Below are positions 1-5,613 of a DNA stretch of 14,225 bases, piece by piece (the first letter of the stretch is position 1; each line of letters begins with the position of its first letter). The stretch is from positions 1-14,225 of the forward strand of contig CAZSRC010000021.1 in assembly GCA_964609365.1 (NCBI GenBank), written 5' to 3'. Under the pieces are notes generated by a model. That model was not told the DNA's origin and ran no database searches. It was given only the letters and a program-made list of their open reading frames with translations. Origin of the DNA: GCA-002840305 sp964609365 (GTDB lineage Bacteria > Patescibacteriota > Patescibacteriia > Patescibacteriales > UBA12465). The translations under genes were made by a program, and so were the position numbers.

Positions 1-3
1 AAT

Positions 4-429
4 ATGCGAACTAAATTTTCTAGTGAACAAATTGATAAATTAAGATTAAATCCATGTGTATTTAATTGTACAGCTAACTCAATTAACTATACTTTTGAGT
101 TTAAAAAACGTGCCTTAGAACTAAATGATATTGGAATTAATGCTAGAGAAATTTGGCTAAGGTCAAATTTTGATACATCTTGGTGGCGCAAAGGATATTT
201 TAAAGAAACTATTAGAGATTGGAAGAAAATTGTAGATAAAAAAGGAATAGAAGGATTAATTAGAATAGGTGGTATCCAATTTGATAAAGGTCCATCTCCA
301 AATAGTTTTGATAAAGTTAAAAGACTCGAGCTCCAAGTTAAATATCTAAAAGCCGAAAATGATTTTTTAGCCAAGCTCCGGGCCAAAAGAGCGGAGTCAA
401 ACTCAGGCCGAATCAAAAATATAAAATAA
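4..429 (+). CDS. IS3-family transposase OrfA (DNA-binding subunit)
   Basis: 141-aa basic protein. The middle (about residues 28-80) has the helix-turn-helix pattern with WW and RDWKKI signatures found in IS3 OrfA proteins. Residues about 105-128 form a short leucine-zipper-like helix (LELQVKYLKAENDFLAKL), which in this family mediates OrfA and OrfAB multimerisation. In the family, OrfA binds the terminal repeats and regulates transposition. The ATG lies only 3 bp inside the window, and the N-terminal MRTKFS resembles starts of related proteins, so the start is plausible, although upstream codons cannot be seen. The frame ends at TAA inside orfB. A slippery site near codons 121-122 probably sends some ribosomes into orfB to make the full transposase. 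Confidence 0.85.
   Translation: MRTKFSSEQIDKLRLNPCVFNCTANSINYTFEFKKRALELNDIGINAREIWLRSNFDTSWWRKGYFKETIRDWKKIVDKKGIEGLIRIGGIQFDKGPSPNSFDKVKRLELQVKYLKAENDFLAKLRAKRAESNSGRIKNIK
363..409 (+). promoter_or_regulatory. Candidate -1 programmed frameshift signal (slippery heptamer plus pseudoknot)
   Basis: T TTT TTA at 363-369 lies in the orfA frame as X XXY YYZ, the classical -1 slippery form. Five bases later GCTCCG (375-380) can pair with CGGAGT (392-397), giving 6 bp with one G-U. The hairpin loop begins with GGCC (381-384), which can pair with GGCC at 406-409 to make an H-type pseudoknot. The patch is much more GC-rich than its surroundings. Alternative shift points in the same overlap are C AAA AAT (414-420) and A AAA before the orfA stop (423-429). 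Functional use is inferred. Confidence 0.6.
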
Positions 430-1262
430 TTAAAGAATTAAATGATAATGTTAGTTTTTTATGTAAACTAGCTAAAGTATCAAATTGCGGATATTACAAA
501 TGGTTAAAACAGGCTGATAAGCCAGACAAGGACCACGATGATTATTTAAAGATTAAAGATATTTTCGAAAAAGGAAGGGGCAGATATGGCTGGAGAAGCA
601 TCAAAATGCATTTACCAGAAATGAATCATAAAAAAATTCAACGAATTATGAGAAAATATGAATTAGTTACCAAGGTCAGAAAAAGAAATCCATATAAAAT
701 AATTATGAGAAAGAGGCTGGAACATCGAAGATTCCCGAACATATTGCAAAGAAAATTCAAGCAAAATATTCCATATAAAGTATTTTGTACTGATATAACA
801 TATTTACCGTTTAGAGATAAATTTGCCTATTTATCGGTTATTAAAGATATTGCTAGTGGTGAAGCGGTGGCCTGGAATGTTTCAACTCGTCCAGATATGA
901 AACTAGTAACAGAAACTATGAGTCAAATCAAGCCAAGTTTAATTACAAATACTTTAATTCACTCCGATCAAGGATTTCACTATACTAATCCAAATTATAT
1001 TAAAATTATACATAAAATGGGCATGAAACAGTCTATGTCCGGTAAGGGCAGTTGTATTGATAACGCTCCAATTGAATCATTCTTTGGTCATTTAAAAGAT
1101 GAGGTTGACTACAAAAAATGCCAAACATTTGAAGAGTTATATTTTAAAATTAATAATTATATGATATATTACAATAATCAGAGAAAACAATGGTCGAAAA
1201 ACAGAATGGCCCCCGTAGAGTATAGAAACTATCTTTTAGCCCAAAATCGAGGGGGTGGGTAG
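363..1262 (+). CDS. IS3-family transposase OrfB (DDE integrase domain), made by -1 frameshift
   Basis: The frame is open from 363, directly after an in-frame TGA at 360-362, to TAG at 1260-1262. It has no ATG before 606 and no GTG or TTG, so the N-terminal part (KYKIIKELND, GYYKWLK, GRYGWRSIK), which is typical of IS3/IS150 OrfB, is reached only by frameshift from orfA or by a rare start such as ATT at 429. Initiation at 606 would give 218 aa and lose that region. Numbered from the ATG at 606, the catalytic triad is D63 (in TDITYL), D121 (in HSDQGFHY) and E157 (in APIESFFGHLK), with spacing D-57-D-35-E as expected. The C-terminus has the usual YYNNQR and MAPVEYR motifs. Slippage at 363-369 would give an OrfAB fusion of 419 aa, which would cut and join the element's ends. 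Confidence 0.93.
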   Translation, partial: FFSQAPGQKSGVKLRPNQKYKIIKELNDNVSFLCKLAKVSNCGYYKWLKQADKPDKDHDDYLKIKDIFEKGRGRYGWRSIKMHLPEMNHKKIQRIMRKYELVTKVRKRNPYKIIMRKRLEHRRFPNILQRKFKQNIPYKVFCTDITYLPFRDKFAYLSVIKDIASGEAVAWNVSTRPDMKLVTETMSQIKPSLITNTLIHSDQGFHYTNPNYIKIIHKMGMKQSMSGKGSCIDNAPIESFFGHLKDEVDYKKCQTFEELYFKINNYMIYYNNQRKQWSKNRMAPVEYRNYLLAQNRGGG

Positions 1263-1273
1263 TGGGTTTAAAA

Positions 1274-1299
1274 GTGTCTACTAAATGGGGTACGGATCA
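1274..1299 (+). repeat. Right terminal inverted repeat of the IS3 element
   Basis: The segment from GTGTCTACT to GGATCA matches the general form of IS3-family right ends, which read TG..CC..CCCC..TAG..GACA from the outside in on the other strand and finish in CA at the outer tip. It lies about 12 bp after the orfB stop, where a terminal repeat is expected. The exact outer base (1299 or 1301) cannot be fixed without the left end. Confidence 0.7.
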
Positions 1300-1301
1300 C
1301 A

Positions 1302-1331
1302 TTGACAAAAGTATATCAATTATGATATGCT
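1302..1331 (+). promoter_or_regulatory. Promoter for the 186-aa protein gene
   Basis: TTGACA at 1302-1307 is followed after 18 bp by TATGCT at 1326-1331. An inverted repeat, ATATCA (1313-1318) and TGATAT (1323-1328), lies in the spacer and touches the -10, so it could be an operator. The -35 begins within three bases of the presumed IS end, so the insertion landed just upstream of, or partly replaced, the promoter region. Confidence 0.5.
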
Positions 1332-1363
1332 TTTTTGTTATAGCACTTTTACAAATAGATTAA

Positions 1364-1419
1364 GATTAGATTAATTATTGAGTTTGTTATAATTAGTAAA
1401 TTTAATAATTAATCTAATT
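1364..1419 (+). other. Long leader hairpin (about 26 bp stem, 4-nt loop)
   Basis: ATTAGATTAATTATT at 1365-1379 is perfectly repeated in inverse at 1404-1418. Pairing continues inward through 1380-1389 with 1394-1403 using Watson-Crick and G-U pairs only, to the loop TAAT at 1390-1393, and outward by one G-U (1364 with 1419). All five non-canonical pairs are G-U when read as plus-strand RNA; the minus-strand RNA would have A-C mismatches instead. There is no U-tract, so it is not an ordinary terminator. It lies between the promoter at 1302-1331 and the ATG at 1449. A miniature transposon remnant is the main alternative. Confidence 0.65.
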
Positions 1420-1448
1420 GTTAATTAAAACATAAAAAAGATATAATA

Positions 1449-2009
1449 ATGGAAGAAAACATTAAAAAAGTTTGGGAAAAAATCTATCAAGAATGGTTTG
1501 ATTTAAAAAAAGATTTTTCAGAAATTAAGATTTCTGAAAAATATAAACCTGAAAAACATTTTGCAATTATTGTTGCCCAAGAATTAACAATAGATGATAT
1601 TATTGTTGGTATTCGTAAAAATTTTAATTTAGGTTTATACAATGAAGGCTTGGGATCCTTGGTTATTAAAAATGAGCGCACATCTAAAGATGGAGATTAT
1701 ATTGTTTTTTTTAATAAAAATATTGAAGCCGATGAAGAATTTAAAGATTTTTCAGCCAAAGAATTACAAGAAATTAATCACCATGGTATTACATTAATAG
1801 AGAGATTACTTTTAGAGGTTTTATATTTTAATGAAACCAAAAGACATCTAGATATTAATAATATAACTTTGTGCACCGCTTCTCGCGGTCCCAATAATAG
1901 GGTTTTTATTGCTCATTATATTAGTATTTGCAATGAATTTCGTGTTTCTTGGTTTGATCTCGATAATTATGGAGAATACTTAAGATCTCGAGCATTAATT
2001 AAATTTTAA
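1449..2009 (+). CDS. Hypothetical protein, 186 aa, unknown family
   Basis: Soluble protein with no signal peptide or membrane segment. I recognise no named domain. Visible features are an N-terminal charged helix (VWEKIYQEWFDLKKDF), a central KNERTSKDGDYIVFF strand-like segment, a helix GITLIERLLLEVLYFNETKRHLD, and a C-terminal part with NNITLCTASRGPNNRVF and WFDLDNYGEYLRSRALIKF. From memory, similar proteins of about this size occur in other Patescibacteria genomes as conserved hypotheticals, often with the same GITLLERLL, LC..SR and YLRSRA pattern; this was not searched. The ATG follows an A-rich leader with no Shine-Dalgarno. The gene has its own promoter and terminator, so it appears monocistronic. 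Possible roles in mobile-element biology are pure speculation from its position. Confidence 0.85.
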   Translation: MEENIKKVWEKIYQEWFDLKKDFSEIKISEKYKPEKHFAIIVAQELTIDDIIVGIRKNFNLGLYNEGLGSLVIKNERTSKDGDYIVFFNKNIEADEEFKDFSAKELQEINHHGITLIERLLLEVLYFNETKRHLDINNITLCTASRGPNNRVFIAHYISICNEFRVSWFDLDNYGEYLRSRALIKF

Positions 2010-2021
2010 GCTTTTAAATTT

Positions 2022-2048
2022 AAACTTTTTCTACGGAAAAAGTTTTTT
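2022..2048 (+). terminator. Intrinsic terminator after the 186-aa gene
   Basis: Perfect 10-bp stem AAACTTTTTC (2022-2031) with GAAAAAGTTT (2036-2045), closed by the tetraloop TACG. C(UACG)G is a UNCG-type loop known for high stability. A T-run follows. It begins 13 bases after the stop codon. Confidence 0.85.
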
Positions 2049-2064
2049 ATTTATCATAATTACC

Positions 2065-2093
2065 TTGAAAAAAAAATTAATAATTGCTAAAAT
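2065..2093 (+). promoter_or_regulatory. Promoter of the small membrane peptide gene
   Basis: TTGAAA at 2065-2070, a 17-bp spacer, and TAAAAT at 2088-2093, with TG at 2085-2086 as an extended -10 (TGCTAAAAT). The same TGCTAAAAT occurs in both promoters of the divergent region near 3850. A 12-bp hairpin arm pair (2095-2106 with 2111-2122) lies just downstream, partly inside the expected transcript. Confidence 0.6.
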
Positions 2094-2136
2094 ATAAATA
2101 TTAAAATAAGTTTTAATATTTAAAAAAGGAGGCAAA

Positions 2137-2238
2137 ATGAGTGTTTTTATTTTTTTTCTAATTATTTTAGCGCCATTTCTAATTCTTTCTTTATTTTTAT
2201 ATTCTCTATTAAAAAAATTTTATATAGAAAAAAAATAA
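2137..2238 (+). CDS. Small single-pass membrane peptide, 33 aa
   Basis: ATG at 2137 to TAA at 2236-2238 encodes MSVFIFFLIILAPFLILSLF followed by LYSLLKKFYIEKK. It is one long hydrophobic helix (residues 3-25) with a short basic C-terminal tail, so it should sit in the cytoplasmic membrane. AAGGAGG at 2126-2132 lies 4 bases before the ATG and is the best ribosome binding site in the window, where nearly all other genes have none. It has a promoter at 2065-2093 and a terminator at 2260-2289, so it forms a complete one-gene unit. Its function is unknown. Small single-helix peptides can be regulators of membrane complexes or hydrophobic toxins; nothing here distinguishes these. Confidence 0.72.
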   Translation: MSVFIFFLIILAPFLILSLFLYSLLKKFYIEKK

Positions 2239-2259
2239 AGAAAGAGAAAGCTAAAAACA

Positions 2260-2289
2260 AAAAAACAACCCCCGAAGAGGTTGTTTTTT
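2260..2289. terminator. Bidirectional intrinsic terminator
   Basis: An 11-bp perfect stem (2260-2270 with 2279-2289) with core AACAACC/GGTTGTT and loop CCCGAAGA. The outer stem is A-rich on the left and T-rich on the right, so RNA from either strand ends in a U-tract. It lies between the convergent small peptide gene and the minus-strand 266-aa gene and probably serves both. Confidence 0.9.
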
Positions 2290-2299
2290 AATATCTAAA

Positions 2300-3100
2300 T
2301 TATTTAGCTCTTTTAATTGGCTTTGAGCAAAAAATTAAGGTTGTTCCATTTTTATCTTTTATTGTAGAGCCATCTTTATTTACTGATTTTTCTACAAAAA
2401 TTCTTTTTAATTCTTGTGGATTAATGTTTTCTTCTTTATTTAAAAAACTAATATATTTTATTTTTGGATCTTTAATACTTGGATAATAATTAACCAATAT
2501 TTCTTTATTATTAAATTTTTCTTTTTTCCATTTAAAATCACCTGAAATTACTCTTCTGTTTATCATTTCAGCAAAATTTTCTGGAAAGTTTTGTTTAAAT
2601 TCATCCATTGCTTCATTTATTTGTTTTTCTGAGTATTCCTCTTTGTTGATTTTATTGTCAATAAAATCTTTTGTAAACTTTTTTAATGCTTCAATTTCGG
2701 ACAAGCTATATTCTGGCTTAATATCAATAATTCTTTTTTCTTTTTTTATACTTACCTTTTCTTTCGCTTTAATATCTTCTTTTTCCTCCGTTTCTTCTAC
2801 CTCTGATCCATTTTTAATATATTCATAAAAACTTTCCTCATTACTAAAAGAATCAATTGTTTTTTCTTCAATTTTTTCAAATTCATTATCATCACTTAAT
2901 TCCTCAAACTCTTCAGTATAGCGATTTAAAACAAGCTCTTCTTTGGCTACAAATTTTTCACTAGAATAGCTTTTTTTATTAATTGGATCATAATTTGGAT
3001 CCTCCATCATTTTTTTTAAATCTTCTTTTTCTTGAAATGTTTTTGATTTTTCAATTTTTTCTTTGAAAAAAGGAATATCTCCGAATGTCATTTTTTCCAT
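2300..3100 (-). CDS. Hypothetical charged protein, 266 aa
   Basis: No family recognised. No signal peptide or membrane segment, so probably cytoplasmic. Residues 1-125 are highly charged and probably largely disordered or helical, with acidic clusters (EEFEELSDDNEFEKIEEK, EVEETEEKEDIK) and then a Lys-rich stretch. Residues about 130-185 look helical (SLSEIEALKKFTKDFID, INEAMDEFKQNFPENFAEMINRR). Residues about 188-262 look like a small folded domain with beta strands (GDFKWKKEKF, EILVNYYPS, KYISFLN, TTLIFCSKP). The start at 3100 is supported by a consensus promoter 35 bp upstream; Met4 is an alternative. No Shine-Dalgarno. The long acidic linker joined to a small C-terminal domain suggests a scaffold or binding protein, which is inference only. 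Confidence 0.82.
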   Translation of the reverse strand: MEKMTFGDIPFFKEKIEKSKTFQEKEDLKKMMEDPNYDPINKKSYSSEKFVAKEELVLNRYTEEFEELSDDNEFEKIEEKTIDSFSNEESFYEYIKNGSEVEETEEKEDIKAKEKVSIKKEKRIIDIKPEYSLSEIEALKKFTKDFIDNKINKEEYSEKQINEAMDEFKQNFPENFAEMINRRVISGDFKWKKEKFNNKEILVNYYPSIKDPKIKYISFLNKEENINPQELKRIFVEKSVNKDGSTIKDKNGTTLIFCSKPIKRAK

Positions 3101-3134
3101 AAAATTAAAATTAATTTTTAAAATATATTATTAT

Positions 3135-3163
3135 ATTATACTATTTTTTTATATTTTTGTCAA
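3135..3163 (-). promoter_or_regulatory. Consensus sigma-70 promoter for the 266-aa gene
   Basis: On the minus strand, TTGACA (3163-3158) is separated by exactly 17 bp from TATAAT (3140-3135), a perfect consensus promoter. Transcription would begin near 3128, about 28 bases before the ATG. It lies between the two minus-strand genes, so the downstream gene can be expressed on its own at a high rate. Confidence 0.85.
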
Positions 3164-3174
3164 TAGTATTATTT

Positions 3175-3813
3175 TTACATGATTTTTTTATTCTTTTGAG
3201 AAGACAGCATATTTTTTATTTCATAGGGATTTTTAATATGCCACAAAACCACTTCATAACCATCGCTTCCAGCAGTGCTAATAGAAATAGTTCCTGTTTT
3301 AATAATTCTCTCTAATAAAGACTGACTTACACTAATATCTGTTATTCTATCATAATAAATAGTTTTTACATTTGTTTCTATCCAACCCCTTTTTACTATA
3401 ACTCTTTTATTTGTAAAAATAAATTCATTGGATATTTTTAAATAAAAGATATTAAAAAATATTATAAAAGGAACTATTATTAACAAAAATATTAGTAATA
3501 TAGTTATCCATATTTTGGTTATTTGCTCACTTACTTCCATGCTATTAATTTTAGGGAAGTTTAGTTTATTGCTTTCTATTCCATATTCTGAAAAACTTTC
3601 ACTATTTTTTTCAATTATTTTTTGAGTACTGGAAAAACCAAAAACTTGAGCCTTGTCAGCAAAAAACAAAAAAATAGACACCGCCAAAAATATAAAAAAA
3701 TATTTAAGTAGGGATCCTATTATTTTTATTTTTATATAACGATTGCAAACAGAGAAGTATTTTTTTATCTCCTCTCCTTCCGTTAAAGTTTTTTTAATTA
3801 TATTGCTCATCAT
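3175..3813 (-). CDS. Membrane protein with bacterial PH domain (DUF304/bPH2-like)
   Basis: 212 aa. Two membrane helices are clear: residues about 33-52 and 101-124, joined by a polar, probably external segment of about 48 residues. A bPH2-type domain follows at about 127-203. Its typical features are visible: EFIFTNKRVIVKRGWI, then TIYYDRITDISVSQSLLERIIKTGTISIST, an Asp-Gly turn and a terminal helix starting at NPYEIKNML. YdbS/DUF304 relatives usually also have paired membrane helices before the PH domain; their biochemical role is poorly known and may be membrane-linked scaffolding or stress response. The start could be either of two adjacent ATGs (3811-3813 or 3808-3810). An extended -10 lies about 14 bp upstream, so the transcript leader would be very short. 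The upstream neighbour is divergent. Confidence 0.85.
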   Translation of the reverse strand: MMSNIIKKTLTEGEEIKKYFSVCNRYIKIKIIGSLLKYFFIFLAVSIFLFFADKAQVFGFSSTQKIIEKNSESFSEYGIESNKLNFPKINSMEVSEQITKIWITILLIFLLIIVPFIIFFNIFYLKISNEFIFTNKRVIVKRGWIETNVKTIYYDRITDISVSQSLLERIIKTGTISISTAGSDGYEVVLWHIKNPYEIKNMLSSQKNKKIM

Positions 3814-3826
3814 AATTTATAACTAT

Positions 3827-3835
3827 ATTTTAGCA
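3827..3835 (-). promoter_or_regulatory. Extended -10 promoter element for the PH-domain gene
   Basis: Minus-strand TGCTAAAAT is the left arm of a perfect 11-bp inverted repeat (3825-3835 with 3861-3871). No good -35 was found at 17-18 bp. The start site would be near 3820, only a few bases before the ATG. Confidence 0.45.
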
Positions 3836-3860
3836 AAAATTTTTAAAAAAATAAAATTTA

Positions 3861-3869
3861 TGCTAAAAT
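3861..3869 (+). promoter_or_regulatory. Extended -10 promoter element for the phosphorylase operon
   Basis: Plus-strand TGCTAAAAT is the right arm of the same inverted repeat. The expected start is near 3876, giving a leader of about 29 bases before the ATG at 3905. No convincing -35. Confidence 0.45.
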
Positions 3870-3904
3870 ATGAACAAATTTTATTTAAATAAAAATTATC
3901 TAAT

Positions 3905-5584
3905 ATGAATAATATAAACAAGGATGTTTTTAAGATCGCTTATTTTAGCATGGAAATAGCACTAGAGGGCGGAATAAAAACTTATGCTGGAGGTCTTGGA
4001 GTTCTATCTGGTGACACTTTAAAGTCTGCTGCGGATATGGGTATTCCCATGATCGGAATAACTCTTTTAAATGATCAGGGATATTTTAAGCAAAAAATTA
4101 ATAAAAAAGGAGAGCAAGTAGAGCTTCCGGCTAATTATGATTTTTCCAGATTAGAAAAGCTAAAGGAAACTGTTTTTATAAAAATAGGAAAAAATACAGT
4201 AAAGGTAGGGGTTTGGCTTTATAAAATTATTGGTAAAAATGGACATATAGTTCCTGTTTATTTATTGGACACCAAAATAAGGGGCAATAATATTATTCAT
4301 CAAAAATTAACTGGAAATTTATATAAGTCTGATCGAGACTACAGATTAATGCAAGAAATAGTGCTTGGAAGGGCTGGCGTTAAAATGGTTAAAAAATTAG
4401 GTTATAAAAATATTAAAAAATATCATATAAATGAGGGACATGCTAGCTTAGTTTCTATTGAACTATTTTTAAATTCAAAAGAAAAAAATCTAAAAAGAAA
4501 AATTTTAGAAGTTCAGTCAAAATGTGTCTTTACTACACATACTCCTATTCAGGCTGGCCATGATATTTTTTCTATTGAATTATTTAAAGAACTTCAAAAG
4601 GATTTCCCTTTTAAAATTAAAGACTTGGTTAAAAATGGAGAAATAAATATGACAAAAATAGCCTTATTTTTTAGTGATTATATTAATGGGGTTGCGCTTA
4701 GTCACAGAGATGTTTCTCATAAAATGTTTCCAGATTATCCTATTTATTCAATTACTAATGGAGTTCACTCTGAGACATGGACCTGCAATAATTTTAAAGA
4801 AACTTATGATAAGTATATACCAAATTGGAGAAATTCAAGTCTGTCCCTTAGAAATGCTTTCAATATCCCGCTATCAGTTATTTGGAAGACTCATCAGAAA
4901 GCAAAAAAAGATTTAATAGATTATATTTATAAAAAACAAAAAATTAAACTAAATTTAAATGTTTTTACCATTGGATTTGCTAGAAGATTTACTGGATATA
5001 AAAGAAGTAATTTACTCTTTTATGATATTGATAGACTTTTAAAAATTAATAAAAATGTAGGTAAAATACAAATAGTTTATGCTGGAAAAGCTCACCCTAG
5101 TGATTTAGATGGCAAGGATATGATTAAAAATATTCATGAAATTAAAGAAAAATACAAAGATAAGATAAAAATTATTTTTTTAGAGGGTTATGAAATGGAT
5201 TTAGCAAAGCTTATGATTTCTGGTGTTGATATTTGGTTAAACACTCCTCTTCCACCAAATGAAGCGTCTGGAACAAGTGGAATGAAAGCTGCCCATAATG
5301 GAGTTCCTCATTTTAGCACTCTTGATGGTTGGTGGATAGAGGGTTTTATTAATAGAAAGACAGGGTGGTCAATAGGCTCTAGAAGAGATCATTTAGATTT
5401 AAAAGATTTAAATAAACAAGATGCTGAAAGCTTGTATCATAAATTAGAAGAAAAAATATTACCACGATATTATAATTTTCCTAATAGATGGAGAGAGACA
5501 ATGCGACATACTATTGCTATTAATGCTTCATTTTTTAACACAGAAAGAATGTTACAACAATATATTCAAGAGGCTTATTTATAA
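3905..5584 (+). CDS. glgP: Alpha-glucan (glycogen/maltodextrin) phosphorylase, short form
   Basis: GT35-family, PLP-dependent enzyme that releases glucose-1-phosphate from alpha-1,4-glucans; cytoplasmic. 559 aa, shorter than the 700-850 aa of most members, and it starts directly at the conserved IAYFSMEIAL..GGIKTYAGGLGVLSGD segment (residues 11-37). Other motifs: HINEGHASL (174-182), TTHTPIQAGHD (210-220), ITNGVH (283-288), FARRFTGYKR (358-367), and EASGTSGMKAAHNGV (453-467), whose K461 should carry PLP. A C-terminal DGWWIEGF motif follows. This pattern fits the alpha-glucan phosphorylase subgroup rather than the E. coli GlgP/MalP type. No Shine-Dalgarno. The ATPase gene begins 29 bp later with no terminator between, so the two are probably co-transcribed. 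Glucan phosphorylase activity is confident; glycogen versus maltodextrin preference cannot be read. Confidence 0.93.
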   Translation: MNNINKDVFKIAYFSMEIALEGGIKTYAGGLGVLSGDTLKSAADMGIPMIGITLLNDQGYFKQKINKKGEQVELPANYDFSRLEKLKETVFIKIGKNTVKVGVWLYKIIGKNGHIVPVYLLDTKIRGNNIIHQKLTGNLYKSDRDYRLMQEIVLGRAGVKMVKKLGYKNIKKYHINEGHASLVSIELFLNSKEKNLKRKILEVQSKCVFTTHTPIQAGHDIFSIELFKELQKDFPFKIKDLVKNGEINMTKIALFFSDYINGVALSHRDVSHKMFPDYPIYSITNGVHSETWTCNNFKETYDKYIPNWRNSSLSLRNAFNIPLSVIWKTHQKAKKDLIDYIYKKQKIKLNLNVFTIGFARRFTGYKRSNLLFYDIDRLLKINKNVGKIQIVYAGKAHPSDLDGKDMIKNIHEIKEKYKDKIKIIFLEGYEMDLAKLMISGVDIWLNTPLPPNEASGTSGMKAAHNGVPHFSTLDGWWIEGFINRKTGWSIGSRRDHLDLKDLNKQDAESLYHKLEEKILPRYYNFPNRWRETMRHTIAINASFFNTERMLQQYIQEAYL

Positions 5585-5613
5585 TTTAATATTAATATAT
5601 TTAAAATAAAAAA

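Larger units (their letters stand above)
1..1299 (+). mobile_element. IS3-family insertion sequence, left end outside window
   Basis: The two overlapping genes are arranged as in IS3 elements: a helix-turn-helix/leucine-zipper OrfA, then a DDE integrase-type OrfB in the -1 frame. About 12 bp after the OrfB stop the sequence ends in a typical IS3 terminal repeat which, read inward on the minus strand, starts TGATCCGTACCCC. The left terminal repeat and left target duplication precede position 1, so the exact length and the target duplication cannot be read. Both frames are open and the catalytic residues are present, so the copy looks intact and possibly active. Confidence 0.85.

Noticed and set aside
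606..1262. OrfB as a stand-alone protein starting at the ATG at 606
   Set aside because: Conserved OrfB sequence (KYKIIKEL, GYYKWLK, GRYGWRSI) lies upstream in the same open frame, so 606 is an internal Met.
1322..1363. 13-codon frame MICFFVIALLQID downstream of the IS end
   Set aside because: No ribosome binding site, very short, and it overlaps the predicted -10 and start region of the promoter at 1302-1331.
1385..1393. Extended -10 TGTTATAAT upstream of the 186-aa gene
   Set aside because: It lies in the tip of the 26-bp hairpin and has no -35; the TTGACA/TATGCT pair upstream is better, though a second start here is not excluded.
5585..5613. Short A/T palindrome between glgP and the ATPase as a terminator
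   Set aside because: No GC pairs and no clear T-run; the genes are close enough to share a transcript.
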